64,000 nucleotides of DNA from Effrenium voratum (taxonomy: Eukaryota > Sar > Dinophyceae > Suessiales > Symbiodiniaceae). Location of the stretch: the NCBI GenBank assembly GCA_963377175.1, contig CAUJNA010001244.1:33103-97102 (forward strand), written 5' to 3'. Below, one piece after another: positions 29,888 to 40,088 of the stretch (the stretch's first letter is position 1; each line of letters begins with the position of its first letter). The notes beneath the pieces are model-generated. The model was not told the origin of the DNA and did not search any database. It was given only the letters and a program-made list of their open reading frames with translations. The translations under genes and the position numbers were made by a program.

Positions 29888-32800
29888 TCTGAGCCAGCTA
29901 CATGCACACAACGCACAATGCAACAACATGCAAGCAAAGTGGCAATCCCAAGCATGCATAAGAAGAAACAAAATGACCAGCGCACATGCGGATTTTGTAT
30001 CAAGTTTACGGCGAACATCTCGCAGAAGGTGAGATTCGAAACCTTTGGCCTCATAAAGGCGTTTGAGAGCGTCAAGCCCATGTTGTTGTTGAACCGTCGG
30101 TTGTGCACCACGTATGATGAGCCATGAGCGAGAAGACCAAGAAGAATAAGTGAACACCCGATCATTAGCACTCCGAATGCCTTTGATTTGGGAGGGATGA
30201 TCAGGTAGCTGCGGAGTAATAGTTCTGGAGGAAGAATCACATCGGTAACCCAGGACTTTGTCGTCATGTTGAACTTCAAGCATCACCGGTGGGCGATAAA
30301 ATTCCAGGGAGAGAAAGTTCATGAGCACGGGTGAGTGTGGGGCCGAGTCACGAAGGAGAATGAAACGATTGTCCACGTAGCGCTCATGCCAAATTACACC
30401 AATGTCGGGCATGCGAAACCGCAGAGAAATCATGGTTTGGCGCCAAAAGAAATCTTCAACCGTAGCAACCAAATTGCACAACGGTGGCGCGGCTGGTGAT
30501 CCCATAGCAACTCCTCGTTCTTGGCGAAACAAGTATCCGTTGATCTCGAAGTGACTGTTGTCAATGACACAAAGTCGAGGAGGTGCCGGAGATCTTGTTC
30601 ACGAAAGACTCGCGGGATCTTGGTTTGACGGCGCCACTTCCCTTTAAACATACGGCGTCGATGATCTGACTTGACTTCGTAGACGGACCATTGCGAAGAG
30701 CTGCGAAGGCCAACAACTTGATCATATCGATGGAGAAGCACTTGAAGTGCCTGATGGAATCGTTCCGTAGGAATGGACGTGAAGAAGCCTGACAAGTCTC
30801 GTGATACCAGGTGAATGTACTCATCAGGATCTGCTTTCGACAGTGCTTCCCACAGCTGCTGGATAAGTTCTTGTACCGGGAGCTGACCTGCAATGTTGGG
30901 GAAAGCCGCCTTGGTGAGTTCAAATATGAGCGCACCGAAGACCGTGAGGAAGGGAGCTGCCCATGTGCGAAAGAATGAAATGATGGGTCGAGCTTTCTGC
31001 CAGTCCTTGGTCGGCTTTGGAAGGATGCGCGCTGTGGGCAAATGTGCTTGAAGTCGAAGTCCCCATGCGTATCGTTGACGTAGGAGAGAAGGTACCGTGT
31101 TTACCACTTCAGAGCGAAACGATGCTGCGGATTCGCGGCAGAGTGAGAAAACATCCCCCGCGCAGAATGTCTTCCGCATCAATATGGCAAACAGGGACGG
31201 GCACACTACGTGTGCACGGGAGGGAAAGTGATCCGCTGGGATAACTACCCATGACGACAAAGAGGTCACAGTGCGTTGCAACGATGTCGATGACCAATAA
31301 GCCCGATCTTGGAGGTTGATCCGATGGGTCTCCATTAACTGAGCTACGACCGGTTGTAGATCTGAAAGTAGATCGGAACCATGCACATGCCAGCGTCGAG
31401 CAAGTTTACGAAGTTGCGTGGTGAAGCGTTGATGTAGTAAGTCGACATCACCGAAAAACTGATCCTTCATTGAGGCGGTCATGAATTCCACGTTAATGTC
31501 CGCATTGATGCGAGAAAAGTCATCCACCATTACTGCATGACCATGTGCACGGAGTAGATGGTGATCATCGATGTCCAAACAGCGACACGGAAAGGATGTG
31601 TCGGGCGTCCATTTGCGCTGCCATGTGCGATAGTTGTACATCTTGTCGCCCAATGTGGCGCTGCGGGTTTCCACAACCCGGATCTTTGGAATGAAAAGAG
31701 AGGGGAACAGATCCCGATGGGAAGCAATCCAGCTTTGCAACCATGTGCCAAGTCGAGCTTTCCAATTCTGGACATGTAGCGGCGGCAAGAGTAGCTGTGT
31801 CAGAGTGGATGGTGGTTGTAGCCGTCGTTTGCGCAGTACCTGGGCGAGGAGTTTCTGGGCCTTGGAGCGGAAGGGCTCGTTGACGAAAACCGCGAGCCGC
31901 AATAAGTAGTACAGCTGAGTGGGTGGGAAGGCGGCCGACAGTAGGTCACGCATGACTTGGAACGACGCTCCTGTATTCGATCCCAGCTGATAGAGAATCG
32001 AGTAGTGGGCTTGAATGTCATCCAGTGCGTCAGGTCGTAGTTGTCGTTGGAGATCCGGATGTAGTCGTCGTCGAAAGCGCTTGTGTAAGCCGATGGAAGT
32101 GGGAGATGACAACGAGTGGCGTCGAAAGTCTACAAGGTGTTCCCGAAAGCCCACCTTGCGCAAGATTCTGTGTACCCAGGGCGCATTTAAATGCGGGCGT
32201 AGCAGGTATTGCCATTTGCTTTCTTGGACCCACACCGAGGAAACTGGAAGTTTGATTTCCACTGGTACAGCACAGTAGAGCCAGTAGGTGTTGGATCGTT
32301 TCCAGTAGTGAAGTGCCGGTTCAAAGAAGGCATGTCGTCCACGAAGCAGTTGTAGAAATTTGCGACTGCGTGAGTGTTCACGACGTAGTACATCCTGATC
32401 AGTCGCCCCAACATAATACGGTGTGTGCCATGGGGAAAGGCGAATGTAGACGCACGGTTGTTGATGATGACCTGGATCATAAATGAAGTCATAAAGGTCA
32501 GGAAATCGCGCCCGCAATGAGCGTAGATGTCGCGTGTCAGCGAAAGTCGAGTGCAGGATTTCACACAAGAGAGAAGTCTTGTAGAAGTGGAGGACTTCAA
32601 AGAACGGCGGGAAGTAGCCGTGATCTTGTGTAATAAGACGTTGTAAGAAACTGATCAATAAATAGGCTGCGCACCGACATCTGTGAAGCTCATATCTGTT
32701 GGCCACGGTGTGATTAGAGCAGGACATAGCACGATTCGGGATCTGAAGGGCTATTCGGATTATAACTAAGACCTCGAGGATGAGACCCAGCCACGGTAAG

Positions 32801-33030
32801 CGAGTAATGGATTCGTACTCCTCAATTGGAATTGACGGTAGTGGTAGTCCAGGAAAACAGTAATGCCAGCACGTAGAGAATACGGTCAACGAGTGAAGAA
32901 GGTCATCCAGCGACTGCCATTGTGCTACATCATCATAGATTCCGCAGTGACGAAGTTCATCCAACATGATAAGATACAACCAACGAAATCTACCACAAGG
33001 CGGCGACATGAATACAAGAATGTCAGCCAA
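29888..33030 (-). pseudogene. Reverse transcriptase with N-terminal GIY-YIG domain, frameshifted
   Basis: The 866-aa N-terminal frame has a GIY-YIG nuclease-like domain at residues 193-282: CVYIRLSP, TPYYVGAT, RREHSR and an Glu at 270 in VQESKWQYLLRPHLN. RT begins about residue 680 with ARPIISFF and RDLSGFFTSIP. A shift near 30,570 moves the reading into the next frame, with FEINGYLFRQERGVAMGSP (fingers/palm) and ERYVDNRFIL (YVDN in place of YxDD). The order nuclease then RT resembles Penelope-like elements with a permuted GIY-YIG. The 3' end near 29,990 is uncertain because the frame runs into spacer. Confidence 0.75.
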
Positions 33031-33178
33031 TCACACAAGAAGCAATGCAAGAACAAGCAAGTACAAGGTCAATCAGGTGCAACGCAGACACATGACGGAC
33101 GAGTTTTCACCTGGATTCATCCGTGGCAATGTTGCCGCTCCGGGCTCATATGAGAACGAAGATCATCATGATGCTTTC

Positions 33179-34711
33179 TCATCCACAGAGCAGGCGAGCG
33201 GTCACGATGAGGTGACTCAATGCCTTCTCAGTGAGTTTGGTAAGATAGCCGGGCTCCAATCCCCATGAAGCCGCCATTGCCCCGAGAGTGGGGGCGTCGC
33301 CTTTCGGGATGCGTTGCTTCGCCTGCAGAAGTTGCGTAGCCATAGAATCCAATGACTTGTTGCCGTTGAGCCGGGACGGGTGGTTGGCCCACTTAACCAG
33401 CGATGCCAAAGTGGTCGTTGTGGGTGCTTGCTTGAGGAAAAGGCGTGGTTGGTCGCTGGTCCATGTGTAGTACTTGACAACTTCCTCCGGCGTGCTGTGC
33501 ATGGTGAGCAATTGTGACGCCGCCGGTTTGGACGGCGGTGACGACATTCCGTGAAGAGACTGCATGATCCGAGGTTGCACCACGTTATCAAACGACTTGC
33601 CATCCAGGGCAGCGGCGCTGACTGTGGGAAGTGAGCTGGCAGGTGACGAGGATGGTGTGTGGTTGACCGGTGGTGGTGTAACCAACTCTGCATCATCCTT
33701 CTGGTTTGTCATCGTGGGAGAAGTCGATGCACGAAGTGATGCTGAATACTGAGCCTGAAGAAGTTCGTGAGCACGATTCAAGTCATTGAACTTTTTGACC
33801 ATGTCATCGGTCTGGGATGCGGGTGCGAGAGAGGTGTGATGTTGTTGAAGAAATTGAAGTACCAAGTTGGCCAAATGGTCGTGGACCTTGATGCGCTGAT
33901 TGAAGTCATCAATGTTGAGACCCATCGGGTTGGCAAGGTCCTTCTCCAGGGTGAGCAGGTTAAGTGACTGCGATCTTCGCAGTAATTTGGAGCAGGTACT
34001 CCAAAGCAAGGCCTCGGTGTGGGTGCGAAAGCCTTCCCACGTCACGAAGCGGCCGTGTGCAAACGGTCGGAGGAGCCAGTTGGTGAGGCCCCCGTGGATA
34101 ACCTGAACCAGGCGAACGTCTCTAATATCCATGCCGGACATGTCGCGAAGGTTGCCATGCGGAGTGTTGGCAATCGTCATGGGTAGGCTGAAGTTATAGA
34201 TCTGGTTGACATCAAACATGCCGTCTCCTGGTGTCCAGTCAGGCGATGGAGTAAGCCAGGCTTTCTGAGGACGAACCGGTAGAGCCACAGGAGGTGCAGG
34301 TGATGGTGTAGGTTGGGAAGTAGTGACCGGTGGTGGCATCACTGGTGGCATGAACTTGGATGGCGTGGGATCGGGAGGCATCGGCATCATGTAGTTGATC
34401 GCCGGGTATTGGAATTGTTGTGTGGGGTTGTGAGTCGATTGAAAATTGGTGGGCATCATCGGAAAGTTATTCGCAGCTTTGTAGCCGGAGTTGTGCTGCC
34501 ATGAGACCAAGTTGTTCCAATCCATATTCTCTGAGACCTGATTGTCATTGTGTTCACGTCGGCGTGCTTTGTGAGCTTGAGGGGACGGACTCCGATCACG
34601 TCTGCGTCGAGTCCTGGATCTATCACGATCATCCCGTCGAGACATGGTGACGCAACCGACTCTGAATTTGCGCGCTTCCGCCTTGAGATACTCAGACTCG
34701 AAAACGTTCAA
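33179..34711 (-). CDS. ORF1-like RS/Pro/Met-rich 510-aa protein
   Basis: An intact frame is the first ORF of the unit. Residues 20-55 are Arg/Ser/Asp-rich (MSRRDDRDRSRTRRRRDRS), a likely RNA-binding or nuclear segment. Residues 80-150 are Met/Pro/Gln-rich. A folded central region has MDIRDVRLVQVIHGGLTNWL and a coiled segment (DDMVKKFNDLNRAHELLQAQ). The C-terminal part includes YTWTSDQPRLFLKQAP. There is no zinc knuckle. Place before the RT suggests a nucleocapsid-like ORF1, but homology is not visible. Confidence 0.5.
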   Translation of the reverse strand: MNVFESEYLKAEARKFRVGCVTMSRRDDRDRSRTRRRRDRSPSPQAHKARRREHNDNQVSENMDWNNLVSWQHNSGYKAANNFPMMPTNFQSTHNPTQQFQYPAINYMMPMPPDPTPSKFMPPVMPPPVTTSQPTPSPAPPVALPVRPQKAWLTPSPDWTPGDGMFDVNQIYNFSLPMTIANTPHGNLRDMSGMDIRDVRLVQVIHGGLTNWLLRPFAHGRFVTWEGFRTHTEALLWSTCSKLLRRSQSLNLLTLEKDLANPMGLNIDDFNQRIKVHDHLANLVLQFLQQHHTSLAPASQTDDMVKKFNDLNRAHELLQAQYSASLRASTSPTMTNQKDDAELVTPPPVNHTPSSSPASSLPTVSAAALDGKSFDNVVQPRIMQSLHGMSSPPSKPAASQLLTMHSTPEEVVKYYTWTSDQPRLFLKQAPTTTTLASLVKWANHPSRLNGNKSLDSMATQLLQAKQRIPKGDAPTLGAMAASWGLEPGYLTKLTEKALSHLIVTARLLCG

Positions 34712-35041
34712 ATCAATGCAAAGGCAAGCTAGCAGCGCTCAACTGCAATGATCACTCGACATGCAAAAGGGAAGCAAATACAAGTCAGCAATCTCCAACC
34801 GCAGTGAAACAAGCAACAAGTTCAACCAATGGTCAAGAAATGCAATGAAAATCGGCAGCTATCCGCAGCGGTGAGACGTCTCTATGAACTGACGGCTTTC
34901 TTCCCTTTAGTGAAACCTCGTTCCTGGTTAAATGTGAAATTCCGCTGTTCTATGATAAGCACGCTGAGGTCAAATTTTCCGACAGAGCCGGCCCGGGGTC
35001 ACACAATGGGTACACCCGAGGATTCCCCACGAATGGGGTGT
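34712..35041. other. Leader between direct repeat and first ORF
   Basis: No ORF of note. At its repeat-proximal end it has a perfect 8-bp inverted repeat GTACACCC (35,010-35,017) / GGGTGTAC (35,036-35,043) adjoining the right direct repeat. Confidence 0.6.
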
Positions 35042-35393
35042 ACACACTTCAACTCCAGATGGAGAGTGCTAATCTTTCGAGTACAACTGATGAGTTTCGA
35101 GTACAACTGATGAGTCTCGAGTACAACTGATGAGTCTCGGCTTGCAGTCACGTGATTTCCCTCTAGAGACGAAACCGTTACAGGGTTCAACATGAAGCAC
35201 ACACAGCGGCAAAGAAGAGGGCCAAAAGGACTTTCAGAATCACTCAAAAGGTGCAGGTACACAAGGCTGATCAGGCCTTGCTTCCCACTCTCACCCACAG
35301 CTTCATTGCGTGTGGTAGGATGAGAGTGCCACACGCCCCTGCTGCGAAACCGAAAAAGTGGTGACAGGGCATTCTGTCACTCCGCACACACAC
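35042..35393 (+). repeat. 352-bp direct repeat, right copy
   Basis: Identical by eye to the left copy, including the three CTGATGAG subrepeats and the hammerhead-like core (35,127-35,174). It runs directly into a (CA)n/(CGCA)n microsatellite at 35,388-35,431. Confidence 0.9.
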
Positions 35394-35799
35394 ACACACA
35401 CGCACCCACGCACGCACGCACGCACGCACGCAGCCCCTGTCGTCTCGCCCAGGGCCTGTCCCACGGGCCTAGATTTTTGACGGGCTCGCCGGCAGCCAGC
35501 AACTTTGGGCCGAAAGGCACAAAAAAGGCGACAACGTTTTTAATCCGAAAATGCTCTACCCCCGTTGGGCCTGAGGCAGCTGGCCAGCGCAGCACAGCCC
35601 AGCCCTCTCAGCCCAGCCAAGCCCAGCACAGCCCAGCACCAAGACCCCCAAGCCCAGCAGCTTCCTTGCCCAGCCCTACAGCCCTAGCCCAGCCCAAAAG
35701 CCCGGCATCCCAGCTACCCCTACAACTGAGCTCCAGTCCACAAGCACGCCAACACGCCGGCCAGTCCAGCAGACCAACATCCTAGCCCAACCCCAAAAA
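35394..35799. repeat. CA/CGCA microsatellite and CCCAGC-rich low-complexity DNA
   Basis: CA then CGCA tandem repeats are followed, after about 150 bp, by a CAGCCCAG-type low-complexity stretch (35,590-35,760). No gene is supported. Confidence 0.7.
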
Positions 35800-36242
35800 A
35801 TATGTAAAACGGCACTTCTAGCATCAAAACCAAAATATCAAACAGCATAAGAACATTTTCACAAAATCCACAGAAAACCATTTAAGAAACACCTACCAAC
35901 TCAACAAAAATGAATCAACCACTAAACAAAAATAACATCAAAGCATAAAACATTCAATACATCATACAAGCATAACAAAAAAATCAAAATCAAAATTTCA
36001 AAGCAACATACCAACTCAGACAACACACACTTAAAATTTTCAAAGCAACATACCAACAAAAAATATTAGAAGAGTATCAAACAAAATAAAAACGAAAGTA
36101 ACAAAGCACGAAAAAACTGAAGCAACCTACCAAGTTCAAACAACGCACTTTGAAAGAGCCAAGCAAATTAAGGAAAATAAATTATTAAAAACTTTATAGA
36201 GGTTAAGTATATTACAATTATAACATATAGGATTTTACATGT
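35800..36242 (-). repeat. Terminal inverted repeat of element B
   Basis: This is the reverse complement of the element A terminus with about three-quarters matching in the best blocks. It holds the subterminal motif as CATACCAAC or CCTACCAA at about 35,891, 36,007, 36,049 and 36,127. The outer end lies near the GGGGTTGGGC-type boundary (on the minus strand) at about 35,800. Confidence 0.75.
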
Positions 36243-36259
36243 TATAATTATACTGTAAT

Positions 36260-36760
36260 CAAAAGTCGTCAGTCATCAAATTCGGTGACGTGTTGTCTGA
36301 AGCACCGTTGACAGTGACATTGTGTCATAGGTGCTCAGTCATAGACATGATGACAGCGTGTCTGAGACAATGTTGTTTATGGTATATAGTCATAGAAACA
36401 GTGACATATTGTCACGATCCCAAAGTCACAATATCTATCACAAGCAGTCATAGTCACAAAAGTAAGTCACAGGAAATCAGACAAAGGCAAGATTTCAGAA
36501 GACCCCATTGTCAATGACATCTAGTCATAGAAACAGTAACGCGTCGTCATAAACAAGGTTGTTTAAGACGCGGTGTCATAGAAACAGTGACGCGTCGTCA
36601 TAAACAATGTTGTTTAAGACGCGGTGTCATAGAAACAGTGACGCGTCGTCATAAACAATGTTGTTTAAGACGCGGTGTCATAGAAACAGTGACATATCGT
36701 CATAGAAACAGTGACACATCGTCATAGAAACAGTGACATGTTGTTATAGAAAAAGTGTAA
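36260..36760. repeat. 51-bp tandem repeat array with internal hairpins
   Basis: Three full 51-bp units start at 36,524, 36,575 and 36,626, with degenerate copies on both sides. Each has GTCATAGAAACAGTGAC (GTCA...TGAC inverted) and CGCGTC ... AAACAA-TG-TTGTTT ... GACGCG, a long stem. It lies just inside the terminal repeat, like the 22-bp array of element A. No protein is encoded. Confidence 0.88.
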
Positions 36761-36840
36761 GTCCTGTTCCTTTATTAACAAGGACATTTAGAAAACATTA
36801 TCTATGAATAAACCCCCGTTTCTTTACAAGCAAGAAAGAT

Positions 36841-37163
36841 TTATGAGTAAATCCCTGTATCTTCATCCATGTCAATTTTGTAATATTCAAGGGTTTCCTT
36901 TTTAGGTTGTTTAATCCGTTTATTATTCAACAGCTCTAGGTATTGCTTTCGCTTTTCTTCATATGTTCCGGATGGTCTGCCGATCTCTTTCTTTTAAAAA
37001 TGTTATCTATCTTTTGTTTTTCCTCATCATTGTTTGTATTCTTTGGTTGGTTTAACTTCTCATCAATGGTTTTAATCATATCAGTCAATAGTTTGATACT
37101 CTTACTAACCACTAAAAGCTTTTTCATCAAATCGTTGATTGAGCAACTATCTTCTCCAGACAT
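36841..37163 (-). pseudogene. GRPSG-type protein, element B copy, frameshifted
   Basis: The start MSGEDSCSINDLMKKLLVVS runs to KRKRSADHPEHMKKS. The adjacent frame continues GTYEEKRKQYLELL, KRIKQPKKETLEYYKID to a TAA at 36,841. These blocks match element A at 18,918. A one-base lesion near 36,965 breaks the frame. Function unknown. Confidence 0.55.
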
Positions 37164-37183
37164 TTTATTATATATTTATCTAT

Positions 37184-37495
37184 TTATTTATACAATTTCC
37201 CAATAAAATAAAATGTGCTATATGTAAGAAAATCATATTCTAAAATGCGTTTAGCCATTTTGTTTTTCAGTTCTTCTTCCCATCCTCCAAGTTTTGCATA
37301 TTTTAACATACTATCAAACTTATCTGGTTTAGTTATACCTTTCATAAAATATTTATTATTCAATTTAGCATCTAACCAAATAAACATTTCCTTGCTCCAT
37401 TGTTTAGCAAATTCTCTATCGCCATTTAATTCAGTGTTTATTTCTTCTTCATCAAACCATAAAATTCTGTTATCGTCTCCACTAATAATTGGCAT
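37184..37495 (-). CDS. Unknown 103-aa protein
   Basis: An intact frame starts MPIISGDDNRILWFDEEEIN. It is rich in Trp and charged residues (FAKQWSKEMFIWLDAKLNNK) and ends with an aromatic tail. No counterpart was seen in element A. It lies between the GRPSG-type gene and a frameshifted unknown gene. Confidence 0.5.
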   Translation of the reverse strand: MPIISGDDNRILWFDEEEINTELNGDREFAKQWSKEMFIWLDAKLNNKYFMKGITKPDKFDSMLKYAKLGGWEEELKNKMAKRILEYDFLTYSTFYFIGKLYK

Positions 37496-37555
37496 TATAG
37501 TTATATATTTGTTTATTTAAATAGTTATTTAAATATTTATTTATATATTATCAAG

Positions 37556-38063
37556 TCATATATCATTATATGTTAATTCAAAATTAGTTAATTTATAACT
37601 CGTTAAATTACTATTCAATTTACCAATTAAATTACAAATAATAGTTTTTCTAAATTTTGAATATTTATGAAACTTCTCAATATTTTCAGTAATATAAACT
37701 ATTAAGCACTTAATACATTCAAAAACATTAGCAACATTAATATTACTGTTTTGATAAATATTCTTTAGTTTTCTTAATGTAATTTCATAAAATTGAATAG
37801 TATTTTTATTATCATAATTAGCAATAAATAAATCTCAAAGTATATGAATATATTCTTTTGCAATAGAATTTTAATTCAGATTGTTCTAATAAATCAGAAT
37901 AATTAATAGAATTATAAAACATGTTAAAATCAATTTTACTATTTCTAAACTCATTAACAAAATTATTTAATATATCGTCTTCACTGTATTTTTCAATAAA
38001 GTTATTTAATTGTTGTTTTTCAATATCAATATATTCAATAATATTATTTATAACATCTTGCAT
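37556..38063 (-). pseudogene. Unknown helical protein, frameshifted
   Basis: ATG at 38063 (MQDVINNIIEYIDIEKQQLN) opens 81 codons. After a one-base shift near 37,835 the frame continues FIANYDNKNTIQFYEITLRK and FECIKCLIVYITENIEKF to a stop at 37,556. Overall about 168 codons, helical and Asn/Ile-rich. No family recognised and no clear A counterpart. Confidence 0.45.
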
Positions 38064-38089
38064 TATAAATAATATTATATTATAGTTCC

Positions 38090-38452
38090 TTACGTCTCAC
38101 CACGACCCCAACGAATCTCATAATCGTGCTCATCTGCCACTCCTGTGCTTTCACCTTCATTAGTTCTCTTCATTTCAACGTGTTTATCTTTCTTAGTTAT
38201 TTTAAAACTACAACAATTAAACCATTTACATTTTACACCTTTCTTTGATATATCAACTTCATTAGGTATTTTAACTTTTTCTTTCCAGTGTGGGCATTCA
38301 ATTTCTTTAACTTCTTCCTTTTTGATATTCTTTCTATTCCGTGTAATTACTTTATTAGATGCTGTCGCTGTTGTTTCTATTATTTCGTCACCACGAGCGA
38401 TTTCTTCTATTTTCTGGATGATGCTTTCTTCTACTTTCTTGCTGTATGGCAT
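38090..38452 (-). CDS. Basic protein with degenerate zinc-finger block
   Basis: The 120-aa intact frame starts MPYSKKVEESIIQKIEEIAR. It has IECPHWKEKVKIPNEVDISK, a block shared with the CPMC finger protein of element A at 18,480 but with the second Cys replaced. A second Cys pair (CKWFNCCSF) follows. It is next to the conserved helical gene just as in A. Confidence 0.5.
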   Translation of the reverse strand: MPYSKKVEESIIQKIEEIARGDEIIETTATASNKVITRNRKNIKKEEVKEIECPHWKEKVKIPNEVDISKKGVKCKWFNCCSFKITKKDKHVEMKRTNEGESTGVADEHDYEIRWGRGET

Positions 38453-38459
38453 GTATATA

Positions 38460-38627
38460 TTATTGCTTTAGTTTATAAAATTTCAATATTTCAAGTATAT
38501 ATTTTATACATTCTAATATAAAAAAGGATAAATCAATTATTTTATTATTTTTAGTTTCTATTTTATTCTCTAATTCCTCGATTTCTTCTATCCATTGTAT
38601 ATAATTATCATAATAATCTTTTTTCAT
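38460..38627 (-). CDS. Small conserved helical protein, element B copy
   Basis: A 55-codon frame starts MKKDYYDNYIQWIEEIEELE, matching the element A protein at 18,314 in its start and helix. It ends 7 bp before the next gene's ATG. Function unknown. Confidence 0.5.
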   Translation of the reverse strand: MKKDYYDNYIQWIEEIEELENKIETKNNKIIDLSFFILECIKYILEILKFYKLKQ

Positions 38628-38664
38628 ATTAAATAATAAGATAAATTAGTTAAATTAATCTTAT

Positions 38665-38840
38665 TATTCTGTGCGTGTTCAGATTATTAGAAGCACAGTG
38701 AGGCAGTATCTCCTTGGGGTCGAAAGATGAATTCTCAAACTAATTAAGCGCTTATTGGCGATTGATAAAACCAACTGTCCTTATTGATATCATTTGTCCC
38801 TACAAACGTCTCAATATGGTTTTATCAATAATATTAAATA
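38665..38840 (+). ncRNA. Conserved structured non-coding block (B copy)
   Basis: No ORF. It has a perfect 13-bp inverted repeat ATTGATAAAACCA (about 38,760) / TGGTTTTATCAAT (about 38,815). The upstream CAAACTAATTAAGCGCTTATTG matches the element A block. It lies about 35 bp before the ATPase start. A cis-acting RNA leader or packaging-type site is possible. Confidence 0.4.
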
Positions 38841-38875
38841 TTAAATAATTTCTATATTAATTTTAATAATATTTT

Positions 38876-39623
38876 ATGATTGATATAAAACCATATATAG
38901 ACTAAAGAATATACCAGCAAGCAATCTAAATTTGAACATGTAGGAAAACTACCAGCAAGACAAATATTCGCGGCGCCTTCAGGTGTTGGTAAAACGGTTA
39001 CCTTAACGAATTTAATATTAAATGTCTATCGTGATTGTTTTGAAAAAATATTTATTTTTTCTCCAACAATACATTTAGATAATAACTGGGATACTGTAAA
39101 AGATTATATTAAAAATAAATTAAAAATAAATCATACTGATGATGATCCATTATATTTTGATACATTTCATGAAGAACAAATGAAAAATATTATTGATACA
39201 CAAGAAAAAATAGTAAAATATATGAAAGATAACGATTATAATAAAATCTTCAGCATTGCTATAATTGTGGATGACTTCTCTGATAATAAAGATGTCGCCC
39301 GTAAGAATAAAGAATTAATCCGGCTTTTTGTTAAGGGTCGTCATTATTTTATAAGTACATTTCTAACATGTCAATCATACACATTATTAAATCCTGTAGT
39401 TAGAAAAAATGCAACTCAATTATATGTATTTAGATTAAGAAATCAAAAAGAGTTGGATAGCATAATTGATGAATTAAGCGCCTCATATGATAAACAAACA
39501 TTATTAAAATTATATCACACAGCCACTGGTGAAAAGCACAGTTTTATGTTTATTAATATGATGGAGGCAGATAAAGAAAAAATGTGTTATAAAAACTTAA
39601 ATCAGCGAATAATCCCTAATTAA
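38876..39623 (+). pseudogene. FtsK/HerA-type packaging ATPase, element B, N-terminal frameshift
   Basis: ATG at 38876 opens MIDIKPYID before TAA. The +1 frame then runs unbroken through SKQSKFEHVGKLPARQIFAA, Walker A APSGVGKT, IFIFSPTIHLDNNW, Walker B IAIIVDDFSD and GRHYFISTFLTCQ to 39623. The start matches MPDVKP of element A, supporting the gene start and a single inserted base near 38,903. Otherwise the motor is complete. Confidence 0.8.
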
Positions 39624-39657
39624 ATTTAAAAAATCTATTTAATAATATAATTTGAGA

Positions 39658-39774
39658 TTATGCAGATGCGGAGGATATTATAAAACAGGTTATTATAATT
39701 TTCATCGTAAATCGTGGATACATCAATTTTATAAGTCAAGAGGAAGACCAATAAGAGAAGAAGAAATATTATAA
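39658..39774 (+). pseudogene. Remnant of small zinc-finger gene
   Basis: A 38-codon open stretch without an ATG reads CRCGGYYKTGYYNFHRKSWI then H, with Lys/Arg tail. It resembles the 53-aa C2H2 protein of element A. The start is lost or lies in another frame. Confidence 0.35.
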
Positions 39775-39915
39775 ATTTTTAATACTATTATTTTAAATGA
39801 TGGTTATGACTCCGGTATCTCAACTGATGTGCCAGACAATCAATAATACGAATATTTTAATATTATCAATTTCAAATAATGAATATGAACAAAGGTTTAC
39901 AGCAGGAAATTTATA

Positions 39916-40083
39916 CTAATTCTTATCTGATTTTTCTTTCTCAATTTTAATTCATTTTTCATGTAATTCCTTAATGGCTTTTAATTGTAATTTATCAATA
40001 CTACTGAGATCAAGAGCTTCTATATCAACTTCATTAATTTTATTAATGCTTGAAGTTTCAACACTGCTTTTCGTATTACCCAT
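39916..40083 (-). pseudogene. Myristoylation-type small protein, element B copy, TGA inside
   Basis: The start MGNTKSSVETSSIN and the block DLSSIDKLQLKAIKELHEK match element A. An in-frame TGA at 39,952-39,954 falls where A has a Cys codon, and the frame continues to TAG at 39,916. It lies directly beside the fiber gene in both elements. Confidence 0.55.
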
Positions 40084-40088
40084 ATTAT

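Larger units (their letters stand above)
23175..35393 (-). mobile_element. RT-bearing multi-ORF unit bracketed by 352-bp direct repeats
   Basis: Two 352-bp direct repeats, identical by eye, enclose about 11.5 kb. All convincing ORFs inside point the same way (minus): an RS/Pro-rich 510-aa ORF, a GIY-YIG plus reverse transcriptase, a 440-aa RS-rich ORF, and six or seven small ORFs including tandem paralogs. The arrangement resembles a retroelement with LTR-like or pseudo-LTR ends and extra cargo. The alternative is two independent insertions of a short non-autonomous repeat ending in a CA tail. No clear target-site duplication is visible because the flanks are CA-rich. Confidence 0.5.
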
